A stretch of 64,000 bases of DNA from assembly GCF_052161615.1 (NCBI RefSeq), contig NZ_CP197417.1, positions 1,798,001 to 1,862,000 of the forward strand, written 5' to 3'. The stretch's first letter is position 1; every line of letters begins with the position of its first letter. Shown here piece after piece: positions 17,621 through 26,163 of the stretch. The notes under the pieces were generated by a model. That model saw only the letters and a program-made list of their open reading frames with translations, did not search any database and was not told the origin of the DNA. The translations under genes were made by a program, and so were the position numbers. Origin of the DNA: Aeoliella sp052161615. GTDB lineage: Bacteria; Planctomycetota; Planctomycetia; Pirellulales; Lacipirellulaceae.

Positions 17621-17667
17621 AGGGTTGCCCCCTCGCGAGTTCCACGAGCGCAGGGGGCTACCCTGGG
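17621..17667. repeat. Imperfect hairpin CCCAGGGT...ACCCTGGG
   Basis: CCCAGGGTTGCCCCCT reads against AGGGGGCTACCCTGGG with one mismatch and a loop of about 15 bases. It makes a long, stable stem. There is no T run. Confidence 0.55.
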
Positions 17668-18015
17668 TTCGCGTGAGGGTTTTCTTGGCGGTCGAGCGGC
17701 GAACTCTCCATCGGCCGGAGCTTCGCCGAGACCGCAATCGGGCCGGGGCTGGCCTGAGGAATCGTGACCGCTCCGATCGCAAAGGTAGCCAGCGCCTGCG
17801 GCAGAGATGACGGAAAAACGGAATGAATTCCGTTGTACAACTATTTCCACTTTTTTCAGAAAAGGGACTAGAAAGCGCGCTGCACTTGTGTTCTCATGAA
17901 CACGTTCACCGAAAAGGTGGACGTATGTTCTTTGACAACCTGAAAAACTAGATAAAAATGACAAGCCGCGAGCTTGGCGGGGGATCAGCGTGCGCGCTAG
18001 AGGAAAGCGTTAAGC

Positions 18016-18043
18016 GCCGGGTCGGCGCGGAGCTTGACCCGGC
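18016..18043. repeat. Hairpin GCCGGGTC/GACCCGGC
   Basis: Two perfect 8-base arms at 18016-18023 and 18036-18043 enclose a 12-base loop. The unit with GGTCAAGC and GACCCGGC resembles a repeat I associate with planctomycete intergenic DNA; that link is recollection, not shown here. Confidence 0.55.
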
Positions 18044-18052
18044 CTACGAGGG

Positions 18053-18093
18053 GAGTAATGTCGCACGTGCGGGTTCCCCCTGCGACATTACTC
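18053..18093. repeat. Hairpin GAGTAATGTCGCA with 13-base perfect arms
   Basis: The arms GAGTAATGTCGCA (18053-18065) and TGCGACATTACTC (18081-18093) are perfect, with a 15-base loop. The same arm core, TAATGTCGC, is used again at 18174-18214. Confidence 0.65.
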
Positions 18094-18117
18094 TTGGGGC
18101 TCGTCGAACTCTTCGCT

Positions 18118-18146
18118 CGCAAGTCATTTCAATGGAACGACTTGCG
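18118..18146. repeat. Hairpin CGCAAGTC/GACTTGCG
   Basis: The 8-base arms at 18118-18125 and 18139-18146 are perfect, with a 13-base loop, and lie between the two TAATGTCGC hairpins. Confidence 0.5.
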
Positions 18147-18173
18147 GCCATCTCCCACAAGGCGGGAAAATAA

Positions 18174-18214
18174 TAATGTCGCACCCAATGAAATATTGGA
18201 AAACCGCGACATTA
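18174..18214. repeat. Second TAATGTCGC hairpin
   Basis: The arms TAATGTCGC (18174-18182) and GCGACATTA (18206-18214) are perfect. A smaller CCAAT/ATTGG stem nests inside. Total span equals that of the first copy, 41 bases. Confidence 0.6.
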
Positions 18215-18256
18215 CTCCTGCCCTGTGGCGAGCGAACTGGCGGAGTGGGCAGGAGG

Positions 18257-19276
18257 CTAAATTTCCTCTTCCACCTTCGGCAGCGCTCCACCGCGATAGA
18301 TCGGTTGGCGGAGCGCGTTGCGTTTCGAGGTGAAGTCCCCTTCGGTCGGATCGTCGGCAATCGCGGCGACCATCATTTGCATTTTGGCGTCGAGGTCGTC
18401 GGCGTGGTGGACGATCAAGGCCTCGGGGAACATCGGCGGTTTCGGGGCGCCCCATTCGGGAAGCCTTTGGTGCGAAACAATGATGTGTTCCAGCCGCAAT
18501 AGTAGGTCGGGCGACAGCTCGCTACCCACGGCAGCCTCGCGCAGAATGTCACGCCCTTGCAGCACGTGACCAATTAGCGTGCCCGACGCGGTGTAGTTCG
18601 CCCCCGCAGGTCCGGTGTGGAGTTCACGCAGCTTGCCAATGTCGTGCAGAATCGCCCCCGCGACCGTCACGCCAAGATCCAGTGGCGGAACCATGTCGGG
18701 GTAAAGCACCACGTACTGCTCGGCGAGCACTTTGGCGTTTCGCGTCACGTTCAGCACGTGTTCGAGGTAGCCACTGAGATAGGCGTGATGGTTGAACTGC
18801 GCCGCAGGAAGCAGCATGAGCTCCTCGCGATTCGCTTCGTAGATGCCAATGACGAGCGCCTTGAGATGCTCGTCGGCAATGCACGTGTTCGCGATCTCCA
18901 TGAGTTCGTCGAACATCGCTTCGGGATCGAAGCGCGATCGCGGGGCGCACATCAGGGGGTCGAAGCCATCCGCTTTGTCGCCATCCTCGATCGGGCGGAT
19001 GCGATGGATTTCGAGCTGCGGTCCGTAGTTCGTCTCGCGAAGCTCCGCCCGCAGCTTGTAGAACGTGCCGACCTGCCAAGCGTCCTTCGCAGCCGCGGCG
19101 TGCGTGCTATCGCTCCAGATGGGAAAACTAACCTCGCGCTTCGCGTCGCAGAAACTCACGCGGTAATACGGCTTCCCATCCTTCGTCGCCAGCACCTGCT
19201 TATCAGCCAGCAGGGCAAAGAAGTCGCCGAGTTGCCCGTTGGTCATCTCGTGCAATTGCGTGAGCAGATTTTCCAT
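18257..19276 (-). CDS. YhaM-like OB-fold/HD-domain 3'-5' exoribonuclease
   Basis: The 339-residue protein has an N-terminal OB-fold nucleic-acid binding domain (about 15-100) and an HD metal-dependent phosphohydrolase domain (about 150-310). The HD core shows HHAYLSGYLEHVLNV and AILHDIGKLREL, with the metal His-Asp pair present, and a later HHADDLDAKM. This layout matches YhaM/CBF1, a 3'-5' exonuclease acting on RNA and single-stranded DNA. It is transcribed with the acyltransferase gene upstream (12-base gap), but no functional link is clear. Confidence 0.85.
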   Translation of the reverse strand: MENLLTQLHEMTNGQLGDFFALLADKQVLATKDGKPYYRVSFCDAKREVSFPIWSDSTHAAAAKDAWQVGTFYKLRAELRETNYGPQLEIHRIRPIEDGDKADGFDPLMCAPRSRFDPEAMFDELMEIANTCIADEHLKALVIGIYEANREELMLLPAAQFNHHAYLSGYLEHVLNVTRNAKVLAEQYVVLYPDMVPPLDLGVTVAGAILHDIGKLRELHTGPAGANYTASGTLIGHVLQGRDILREAAVGSELSPDLLLRLEHIIVSHQRLPEWGAPKPPMFPEALIVHHADDLDAKMQMMVAAIADDPTEGDFTSKRNALRQPIYRGGALPKVEEEI

Positions 19277-19288
19277 TCGATTCCAAGT

Positions 19289-20581
19289 CTAACTGTTGGC
19301 TGGTTCTACACGAGAGTCGATCGTCACGGCTTCGGGCATGGGTACGGGAGCAGCAGGGGGCTCGGGCATGACTTCGGCAACGGGCGTACGTTCGGCAATC
19401 AAGGCGTCGAGCATTGCCTGCAACTGCTCGGCAACCTGAGCCATCGCCGGATCCTGCTGGGCGGAGCGGTCCCGCTGGCTATCCACCATCACCGCTTCCC
19501 CCACCTCGATGGTAACATGCATGGGGCCATGGTTCATGGCTTTGTCGGTAAAGTCCTCTTCGAGCCGCTCGACCGTTTCGAGCACTCGCTCGGGGAGATT
19601 GGGACCATCCGAGATGTACTTCCGCGGATAGTGAGCCATCTGCTGGGCGTAGTAGCACTTGCCGAGATCACGCCAGCGAGCCGCCAGTTCCGCTTCGCTG
19701 AGCGTCCCTTCAATCATCGCGGGGAGGATCACCGAGCGAAGGTTCTTCACCCGCGACACGACCCCACCGGAGCGATCCTTGATGCCCCATTTGTCCTCTA
19801 GCTCGGCGAGAGTCTCCATCGCGAGTCGCTCGACGCGGTCGAAGGGATTGCCTTCGCGAGTGTGACCCAAGTACTCGACTTCCTTAACGGCGAGTATGGC
19901 CTCGCCGAGTTTCTTGAGTCGACGAGCCGTGGTGAGGTGCGTTTGAGGTTCCCAGGAGAAGGCCCGTTCGAGCCTCGCGAGATCGGGAGCCACCGCTTTG
20001 TAAGGATCGCCATCGTAGGTGTAGCGAACGGCCACAGGGTGAACGACGACCGGTTTCTTGCCTTCCTTTTCACGCCGCTTGCTCGCTTGGCGGGCGATGA
20101 ACCCGGGACCGTCCATCAGGTCGGTTAGGACATCGCAGTGCCGCGAGCACGCTCCCTCCGGAAAAATAACGAGGGGTCTTCGACCCGCGACTAGCGTATC
20201 GATCGCGAAGTTCACGCTCTGTCGGTCCGCACCTTCGCGATAAACGCTGAAAGCACCCAGGCGGCGGAGGATGAAGGTGTGATACCAACTCTCCTTAAAC
20301 AAGTGCCAACTGGCCATGGTGAGCACGTTGTGACCAAGCTCGCCCGTGAGCAGGCCCATGACGATGGGGTCGGAAACGCGAGGATGGTTCGGCGCGATCA
20401 GGACGCTGTAGCCATCGTCGATCGACTTTCGCATCCGCTCGACGTGACGACATTCGTACGTATGAATGTTGTACGTCTTACGGAGAAAACCCCGGAGCAG
20501 CTTACGCAGGAAGTAAACCCACCAGTCCGACTCGACCGGCGGGACGAACTCGTATCGCTCGAGAAAGATGATGTTCTGCAT
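19289..20581 (-). CDS. Lysophospholipid acyltransferase (PlsC-like)
   Basis: The 430-residue protein has a PlsC-type acyltransferase domain in its first 230 residues. The acyl-transfer motif NHPRVSD (H-x4-D) is near residue 64 and the phosphate-binding motif FPEGACSRH near residue 140. The family moves acyl chains onto lysophosphatidate in membrane lipid synthesis. The C-terminal 200 residues are helical and end in a Pro/Ala/Met-rich tail, much longer than E. coli PlsC, and have no known role. Charged and not strongly hydrophobic, it is probably a peripheral membrane protein. Confidence 0.85.
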   Translation of the reverse strand: MQNIIFLERYEFVPPVESDWWVYFLRKLLRGFLRKTYNIHTYECRHVERMRKSIDDGYSVLIAPNHPRVSDPIVMGLLTGELGHNVLTMASWHLFKESWYHTFILRRLGAFSVYREGADRQSVNFAIDTLVAGRRPLVIFPEGACSRHCDVLTDLMDGPGFIARQASKRREKEGKKPVVVHPVAVRYTYDGDPYKAVAPDLARLERAFSWEPQTHLTTARRLKKLGEAILAVKEVEYLGHTREGNPFDRVERLAMETLAELEDKWGIKDRSGGVVSRVKNLRSVILPAMIEGTLSEAELAARWRDLGKCYYAQQMAHYPRKYISDGPNLPERVLETVERLEEDFTDKAMNHGPMHVTIEVGEAVMVDSQRDRSAQQDPAMAQVAEQLQAMLDALIAERTPVAEVMPEPPAAPVPMPEAVTIDSRVEPANS

Positions 20582-20654
20582 ACGGGCGATGCGGAAGGGT
20601 GTTCGAAGAGCCTGTACTGCTACCGGTCGCTAACCACGAGTCATTGAGAAATCG

Positions 20655-21641
20655 CTACTTATCCTCGTACCCATTCGGATGAGCCTTATGCCACCGCCAC
20701 GCCGATTCTACCACTTGATCGACGCTCGTGTACTTGGGTTTCCAGTCGAGCGTTTCGAACGCCTTCGCACTGTTGGCGACCAACTCCGCGGGATCGCCGG
20801 GTCGGCGCTCGCCGATGGCGGTGGGGATCTCGTGGCCTGTGACTTTACGGCAGGCGTCAATGACTTCCTTGACGCTAAAGCCATTGCCCGTGCCGAGGTT
20901 GAGCTTCATCATCTCGCCGCGCTTGAGTCGTTCGAGCGCCGCGACGTGGGCATCGCTGAGGTCCTCGACATGTATATAATCGCGAATGCAGGTGCCGTCG
21001 GGCGTGGGGTAGTCGTCGCCGTAGACGGTGACGCGTTCGCGTTGACCAAGTGCCACTTGAAGGATGATAGGAATCAGGTGCGATTCCGGATCGTGGTCCT
21101 CGCCGATCTCGCCACTGTGATGCGAGCCCGCCGCATTGAAGTATCGCAGCGCTGCGACGCCGAACCCATAAGCATGGGAGTACGCTTCGAGTGCTTTCTC
21201 GATCGCGAGCTTGGTGTCGCCGTAGGGATTGATCGGCAGTTGCTTCTCGGTCTCATCGATTGGCACTTTGTCGGGGACGCCGTACGTCGCGCAGGTGCTC
21301 GAGAAGACAAACTTCCAGATGTCGCGGGCTCGCATCGCGTCGAGCAGGTTCAGCGTGCCGACGACGTTGTTCGCGTAGTACTTCGCCGGATCGGTAACGG
21401 ATTCGCCCACCAGCGCGAGCGCTGCAAAGTGCATCACCGCCTCGGCGCCCGACTGGTCGAGTGCTTCGTCGATGTCAGAGCGTTCGAGCAGGTCGCCCAC
21501 GATCAGCCGGCCTTTGGGGACCGCACGGGTGTGACCTTGGTAGAGATTGTCGAACACCCACGCCTCGTGCCCCGCGTCTTCCAAGGCGCGAACTGCATGA
21601 CTGCCAATGTAACCGGCACCGCCGACGACCAGAACTTTCAT
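20655..21641 (-). CDS. galE: UDP-glucose 4-epimerase
   Basis: This NAD-dependent short-chain dehydrogenase of 328 residues interconverts UDP-glucose and UDP-galactose. I chose the start at 21641 because it gives MKVLVVGGAGYIGSHAV, with the Gly-rich NAD loop at the very N-terminus; an in-frame start at 21722 adds 27 residues of no family likeness. The active-site Ser in SSTCATYG and the Tyr-x3-Lys in NPYGDTKLAIE are present. The product feeds surface sugar synthesis and galactose use. It is monocistronic. Confidence 0.95.
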   Translation of the reverse strand: MKVLVVGGAGYIGSHAVRALEDAGHEAWVFDNLYQGHTRAVPKGRLIVGDLLERSDIDEALDQSGAEAVMHFAALALVGESVTDPAKYYANNVVGTLNLLDAMRARDIWKFVFSSTCATYGVPDKVPIDETEKQLPINPYGDTKLAIEKALEAYSHAYGFGVAALRYFNAAGSHHSGEIGEDHDPESHLIPIILQVALGQRERVTVYGDDYPTPDGTCIRDYIHVEDLSDAHVAALERLKRGEMMKLNLGTGNGFSVKEVIDACRKVTGHEIPTAIGERRPGDPAELVANSAKAFETLDWKPKYTSVDQVVESAWRWHKAHPNGYEDK

Positions 21642-21916
21642 CGAAACCCTTACGCTGTGTGGAACTCTGTTAAACCGTGCGAGTTGCTCCAACGACACGT
21701 AGGTCGTCGGTCGCGGGGGCAACTCTGTGGGTGAATTCTAATGCACGTAGAATCGTTGCGACCGCACCAATTTAACTCCAGCATACCCAACAACCGTCCA
21801 ATCTGCCCAGGGACGCGGCAGGTGGGAGTTTCTCGCCGATGACGACGATAAAGTTAGATAGCCACTGCGAATCCCGAACTCACCGCACTCCCTTCGATTT
21901 CCCCACGACTAGTTCC

Positions 21917-22855
21917 ATGGCCGGACCGAAGAAAATCATCAAACCGCGACGGGAGAACTCGACGGGCGAGGTTCGCGCCTGGCGCGAGTCGTTCCTGCGA
22001 TACCTGCGGAGCGAGTGCCACCTCGCCGAGAACACGGTGCGGGCCTACGGTCGCGACTTGGAGCGGCTGATTCTGTGGCTTGGTGGGCGGAGGCTCGGTG
22101 GGCTGTCGGTCGCCGAACTCGCCGGCTACCCCGCGTGGCTTCGCGAGCAGGGGCTCGCCTCGACGAGCGTTAGTCGGCATGTGGTGTCGCTCAAGGTGTT
22201 CTTCAAGTACCTGCAGCTCGAAGGAGTGCTGACCGAAAACCAAGCGTCGCTCTTGGTGTCGCAGAAACTGTGGCAGAAGATTCCCACGGTCCTCTCGGAG
22301 TCCGACGTGGAGCTGTTTCTCGCATCACCGCCGAAGGGTGAGCCACTATGGCGTCGTGACCGGGCGATCCTCGAGATGCTTTACGCCACGGGTTGCCGGG
22401 TGTCGGAGCTAGCGACGATCAAGCTGGCCGACCTACAACTCGGCGAGCGCTTCTGCCGGTGCCATGGCAAGGGCGACAAACAGCGGATGGTGCCACTCGG
22501 CGAGCCAGCCTGCCGCGCGATCGCCGAATACTTGGAGAAGGAACGACCACTGCTGGTGAAGCGTCGAGGCAGCGAGCCCGCTGAGTTGTTCCTGTCGTCA
22601 CGCGGACGGCCACTGCGCCGCGAGCGGATCTGGGAGCTGGTCAAAAAGTGCGCGGTGATTGCCGGCGTGAACACGGAAATGAGTCCCCACTCGCTAAGGC
22701 ATAGCTTCGCCACGCACTTGCTCGCCGGTGGGGCCGATCTACGGCACGTCCAAGAAATGCTCGGCCACGCCAGCATCGCCACGACGCAGCTCTACACGCA
22801 CGTAGATCACACGCGGCTGAAGAAGGTGCACGAGGCGTTTCACCCGCGAGCGTGA
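21917..22855 (+). CDS. xerD: Tyrosine recombinase of the XerC/XerD type
   Basis: The 312-residue protein is a site-specific recombinase, most likely a chromosome-dimer resolvase. The N-terminal SAM-like core-binding domain covers about 18-105 (YLRSECHLAENTVRAYGRDL). The catalytic domain holds all residues of the family: Arg in TGCRVSELATIKL, Lys in GKGDKQRMVPL, HSLRHSFATHLL, the His of MLGHASIATTQ and the Tyr of LYTHVD. An upstream start at 21839 would add 26 weak residues. XerC versus XerD cannot be told apart safely. No integrase-like island context is seen. Confidence 0.9.
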   Translation: MAGPKKIIKPRRENSTGEVRAWRESFLRYLRSECHLAENTVRAYGRDLERLILWLGGRRLGGLSVAELAGYPAWLREQGLASTSVSRHVVSLKVFFKYLQLEGVLTENQASLLVSQKLWQKIPTVLSESDVELFLASPPKGEPLWRRDRAILEMLYATGCRVSELATIKLADLQLGERFCRCHGKGDKQRMVPLGEPACRAIAEYLEKERPLLVKRRGSEPAELFLSSRGRPLRRERIWELVKKCAVIAGVNTEMSPHSLRHSFATHLLAGGADLRHVQEMLGHASIATTQLYTHVDHTRLKKVHEAFHPRA

Positions 22856-22919
22856 GGATTGTCCCTAGCCGGAGGCACAATGTCCTCCGCGAACTGGCCT
22901 TGGATTTTGATAGTGCCTT

Positions 22920-23351
22920 CTAAAATCCCTTCGGCGAGCCATCCGGATTTCGCATGGGGTAAAGGGTCAGAGCGATGGAGCATCCGGCATCCGCGATGGC
23001 TTTCACTAACTCGGAGGGCAACGCGTGTACGTAGGCCCAAGTGTCGCCGCAGTGGAAGCCGATATTAAACTCGCGCAGATAGCATTGCTTGAGTTCGCTT
23101 TTTGCTGACGCGGATAGAGTATTAAGGGCGTGTAGCATTTGCCCAATGTTCTTGGCTGCCTCGCTCGACGTATCATCCGACTCGATGATCGCGTGCCAAT
23201 GTTCATCGTCGCTTTTCGTGTAGTGTAGTACGCTACACGAGACTAGTAGTTCCCTGTGGAGCTGATCGAAAGGCTGCGTCGACTTCAGGTCGAAGTCGGT
23301 GTTGGCGTACTCGCTTGCGATAGATTGGGTCATTGCGGCACCGTTTGCCAA
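22920..23351 (-). CDS. Hypothetical protein
   Basis: This 143-residue protein is not recognised. It has no signal peptide or membrane segment and contains mixed alpha/beta-like sequence, such as HWHAIIESDDTSSEAAKNI and a Cys/His cluster FHCGDTWAYVHALP. A second start at 23333 is possible. The coding character looks good for its whole length and no frame on the other strand is better. A hairpin near 23219-23242 lies inside the gene. The lower GC content than its neighbours may mean recent arrival. Confidence 0.6.
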   Translation of the reverse strand: MANGAAMTQSIASEYANTDFDLKSTQPFDQLHRELLVSCSVLHYTKSDDEHWHAIIESDDTSSEAAKNIGQMLHALNTLSASAKSELKQCYLREFNIGFHCGDTWAYVHALPSELVKAIADAGCSIALTLYPMRNPDGSPKGF

Positions 23352-23397
23352 GGATCGGAATACTCAGCAAAGGCATGTGGTCTGCCACTCGCCCTCT

Positions 23398-24543
23398 TCA
23401 ATACCCAAACATCTCAAAATACACCCCCCAGCGCTCGCGCACCTTCGCTTCGATCTCCGGCGGCAGCGAGTAGCGGTTGGTTTTGTAGTCGCGGGTTTGT
23501 TCCATGTACTTATTCACGCCGGGCTCGATGCGGGCGTAGTCGCCCAGGTCGAGTTCGCTGTACATACGCGAGATTTCGGCTTGTGGGTTGGTGATGAGGT
23601 CCTCGTAGCGGAGTTCGCAGAGATTGCCGGACGGGATCAACTCGCGGTCCTCGCGGTACGCCTCGTACATCACCACCAGGTTCTTCAGCACTTCCTCTTC
23701 CATCCAGGCGTACTCGGGCAGGTCGGGCTGCAGACCCTGAACATCGGCGAGCGACTTCCAGAGCCGCATGGTCGAGGGAAAGAGCGTCAGCGGGTCGCGG
23801 GCGATGTGGACGAACTTGGCGTTGGGGAACACATCAAGCAGGTACTGCACGCGGGCCGTGTGCGGTGGGCTCTTGAGAATGATGCGGCGGTTGCGCGAGA
23901 CGGCGACCGACTTTACGAACAGTTTGAGCAGCGCCTGCCAGCGACGACGGGCGCGCTTGGGGACTTGGCGGAGATCGAGGTATTCCGAATGCACAGGACC
24001 GTTCTGCGGGAACGCCCAGCACAAGTAGGGCGACGGAAGTCCCAGGTTGCAGAGCGCAAACTCGTCTTCCTGTGGCTTGTCCCATCCGGCTTCGATGTTG
24101 TCCATCGGCCGCTTCTTCGGAAGCAACCACGAAGTCGTTGGTGCCATCCATCCCTGCGTCACGAGGTGATGGATTGGCACCATGCACTCGAACGTGGTGG
24201 GGAACGTGTGCTCGGGGTCGGTGATCAAGAGTTCGTGCAGCAGCGTGGTGCCACTTCGCCAGTGACCCAGCACGAACAACGGTGGCTCGGCGAGCACTTG
24301 GCGGTGTATCGTCCGCCCGTAGCGAGCGTTCTGCCACATGGCGAAGATGGAATTGAAAGCCGCGACCGGCGTGATGGTGGCGGCGGTGAGCATCGACCGC
24401 GGCGTGAGTCGGCATTGCCGCGTGGCGAGCAGCGAGAGCCAAGTGCCCAGCCCCATGCCATGCCAGAACCGCGGAGTGAGGAGCCCGTAATTGTGCGTTG
24501 GGTCCGCAGAGTACCGGGGTTTATCGATGTTCTTGGAAGGCAT
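23398..24543 (-). CDS. Sulfotransferase family protein
   Basis: The 381-residue protein carries the P-loop-like PAPS-binding motif LGHWRSGTTLLHELL near residue 91 and the 3'-phosphate-binding strand with VHIARDPLTLFPST near residue 240. Sulfotransferases move sulfate from PAPS to an acceptor such as a glycan or lipid. The C-terminal region with YCELRYEDL-like sequence (LCELRYEDLITNP) is also usual. No signal peptide is obvious. It is monocistronic; the acceptor is unknown. It is the opposite activity to the sulfatase at 9487, but the two are not linked. Confidence 0.88.
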   Translation of the reverse strand: MPSKNIDKPRYSADPTHNYGLLTPRFWHGMGLGTWLSLLATRQCRLTPRSMLTAATITPVAAFNSIFAMWQNARYGRTIHRQVLAEPPLFVLGHWRSGTTLLHELLITDPEHTFPTTFECMVPIHHLVTQGWMAPTTSWLLPKKRPMDNIEAGWDKPQEDEFALCNLGLPSPYLCWAFPQNGPVHSEYLDLRQVPKRARRRWQALLKLFVKSVAVSRNRRIILKSPPHTARVQYLLDVFPNAKFVHIARDPLTLFPSTMRLWKSLADVQGLQPDLPEYAWMEEEVLKNLVVMYEAYREDRELIPSGNLCELRYEDLITNPQAEISRMYSELDLGDYARIEPGVNKYMEQTRDYKTNRYSLPPEIEAKVRERWGVYFEMFGY

Positions 24544-24594
24544 CAGGACGTTGGAATAGACAAGGTGTATCGTGACGGGCGAGAGCGAAGGGTG

Positions 24595-26163
24595 CTATTC
24601 TAGCGGACGATCTCGCCGAAGATAATCGGAGTCTTGATCGTCGCCGTCTTGCTCATCCGCGGGCCCAAGTTCCGTATCTTCGGCTGACGGAGGTCGGTCT
24701 AGATCGCTCAGGTCCACGGGTTCTTTGATGCGTGCTAGCGTGCTGGCCGCGAAGGCTCGGTCGCCACGCGCTCGGTAGATGTTCGCCAGCCACACCAGGG
24801 CAATCACACCCATGAAGCTGATTCCGGCGATCCAACCCCAAATCGGTTGCTCGGCGGGCTCGACCAAACGCAAAGGTCCGCGGCCGATAAATAGCGGGGC
24901 GAAACGGATTTGGCTCGATCGGCCATCTCCCTCGCGACTTCCGTACCGCCAGGTCTTGAAGAAGAACCCGGCGAGCCTGACTTGCTCGCGGACGTCGTCG
25001 CCTTGAGGAAACCCCTCGGGAAGGTCGAGTACACAGAATACAAGCGGGTTGTTTTGCGAGTCGTCCGTGAACAGGGCGAGTTCGTAGTAGTGGTCGATGC
25101 CAACCGCCGCGGCATCGGCGTTGTCAGAGGTGTCGATCCGCAGCGCGCGACGGACCACGCCATCGAATACCGCGAGCTGTCCCACTTCGTCCTTGGGTTG
25201 GTTGAAGAACGGGGCGACGGAATAGCGGTCCTCTTTCGCTTGCCGGAGCACTTCGGCTGCCAGTCGGCGCTCGTTGAGGTCGGGCGACTTTTCGAGGCCG
25301 GCCCATTCTTCGCGATGACGGGGCATGTGCCGCTGGGCCCAGTTGGAGAGTTCGTTGGCCGTTGTACCGCGGGTGGCGGCGAGGATGCGGTAGAAGGCCA
25401 TCGTTTCGCTGCCGAGTAGTCGCTCGCGCTGGACGATGTTGTCGAGCAGCGCGACGTCTATGCCGAGTATACCGAGCACGCTCATGCCATAATTCACCGC
25501 GGGTGGCGACCACTTGGTCGGCATCCATTCGATGTGGGGCACGGCGATCAGCGGGGCGATGACCCCTTCGTCGGTTTCGACGAGTTTGACGAAGACACCA
25601 TTCACGCCAATCGGCTCGGACTCAAGTTCAAAGAGACTCCACCGCTCGGGCACGCTTCGGGTCATCATCAAGCACATGCCCGAATCGTCGCGGCCGATGC
25701 AGGTCATCGCTGGCTCGCTGGGCGACGACGCATCGGAGGGGCCCTCGGGTTTGATGAGTTTCTCTGCCTTTCCAAACCAGCGAACTGGCTTGCCGCGGTA
25801 CTTGGCTGGATCGGCCAGCAGTTCGGCGGTGGTGACTTCGGTGGAGGGCGACGCATAGAACACGCGCCGGTCGAAATTGGACAATCGCGAAACCAGTCGC
25901 TCGACCTCCCGCCGTTCGTCGATGGTCAAAGGAACGCCATCTTCGAACTTGGCAAATCGGCTCTCGTCCCAGTAGTCGAGCGCCAGCGACTTGGCGAGCG
26001 GCGTCGCTTCCTCTTGAGCAATCGTGGTGGATGCGAACAAGAAGAGACAGCAGCAGACGAGGCAGGCGGTAATGAATGTCTCACGCAAAGGCGCAAGGAC
26101 GCGAAGAGATGTCTTCACCAAAGAACAACTACTTTGCGACTTTGCGCCTTTGAGTGAGATCAT
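24595..26163 (-). CDS. Hypothetical membrane protein, second gene of a two-gene unit
   Basis: The 522-residue product starts at 26163, overlapping the stop of the upstream gene by the ATGA pattern. The N-terminal 30 residues are encoded by a palindromic repeat (26079-26159). A signal peptide or signal anchor follows (core FITACLVCCCLFLFAST), then two soluble modules similar to each other and to the neighbour: about 85-190 (KYRGKPVRWFGKA) and about 330-450 (FDGVVRRALRID, FCVLDLPEGFPQGDDV, FFFKTWRYG). One membrane helix near residue 460 precedes an acidic cytoplasmic tail. Function is unknown. Starts further upstream only extend into the neighbour's coding sequence and look unreal. Confidence 0.75.
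   Translation of the reverse strand: MISLKGAKSQSSCSLVKTSLRVLAPLRETFITACLVCCCLFLFASTTIAQEEATPLAKSLALDYWDESRFAKFEDGVPLTIDERREVERLVSRLSNFDRRVFYASPSTEVTTAELLADPAKYRGKPVRWFGKAEKLIKPEGPSDASSPSEPAMTCIGRDDSGMCLMMTRSVPERWSLFELESEPIGVNGVFVKLVETDEGVIAPLIAVPHIEWMPTKWSPPAVNYGMSVLGILGIDVALLDNIVQRERLLGSETMAFYRILAATRGTTANELSNWAQRHMPRHREEWAGLEKSPDLNERRLAAEVLRQAKEDRYSVAPFFNQPKDEVGQLAVFDGVVRRALRIDTSDNADAAAVGIDHYYELALFTDDSQNNPLVFCVLDLPEGFPQGDDVREQVRLAGFFFKTWRYGSREGDGRSSQIRFAPLFIGRGPLRLVEPAEQPIWGWIAGISFMGVIALVWLANIYRARGDRAFAASTLARIKEPVDLSDLDRPPSAEDTELGPADEQDGDDQDSDYLRRDRPLE
26079..26159. repeat. Palindromic repeat inside the start of the second membrane gene
   Basis: Two 28-base arms, 26079-26106 and 26132-26159, are inverted repeats with four mismatches and a 25-base spacer. 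The arms carry the phrase GGCGCAAAG-TCGCAAAG and its complement, a type of short palindromic repeat found in many bacterial genomes. It lies just after the start codon of the gene on the minus strand and is read as coding sequence. Confidence 0.8.

Larger units (their letters stand above)
17247..18256. other. Non-coding, hairpin-rich region
   Basis: About 1 kb without a convincing gene. It holds a string of inverted repeats listed separately: an outer pair AGTAGGTCGG/CCGACCTACT, a CCCAGGG...CCCTGGG stem, a GCCGGGTC/GACCCGGC stem, a GAGTAATGTCGCA stem, a CGCAAGTC/GACTTGCG stem and a TAATGTCGC stem. Open frames here show no family-like sequence. It looks like a landing zone for short repeat elements. 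Confidence 0.6.

Noticed and set aside
17247..18256. CRISPR array
   Set aside because: The repeats are inverted hairpins of different sequence, not direct repeats with even spacers, and no cas gene is present.
18617..21734. Long plus-strand frames opposite the YhaM, acyltransferase and galE genes
   Set aside because: All lie under minus-strand genes with intact catalytic motifs and themselves show no family likeness.
23299..24603. Long plus-strand frame opposite the sulfotransferase
   Set aside because: The minus-strand product has clear sulfotransferase motifs; the plus-strand frame has none and is rich in Arg, Gly and His.
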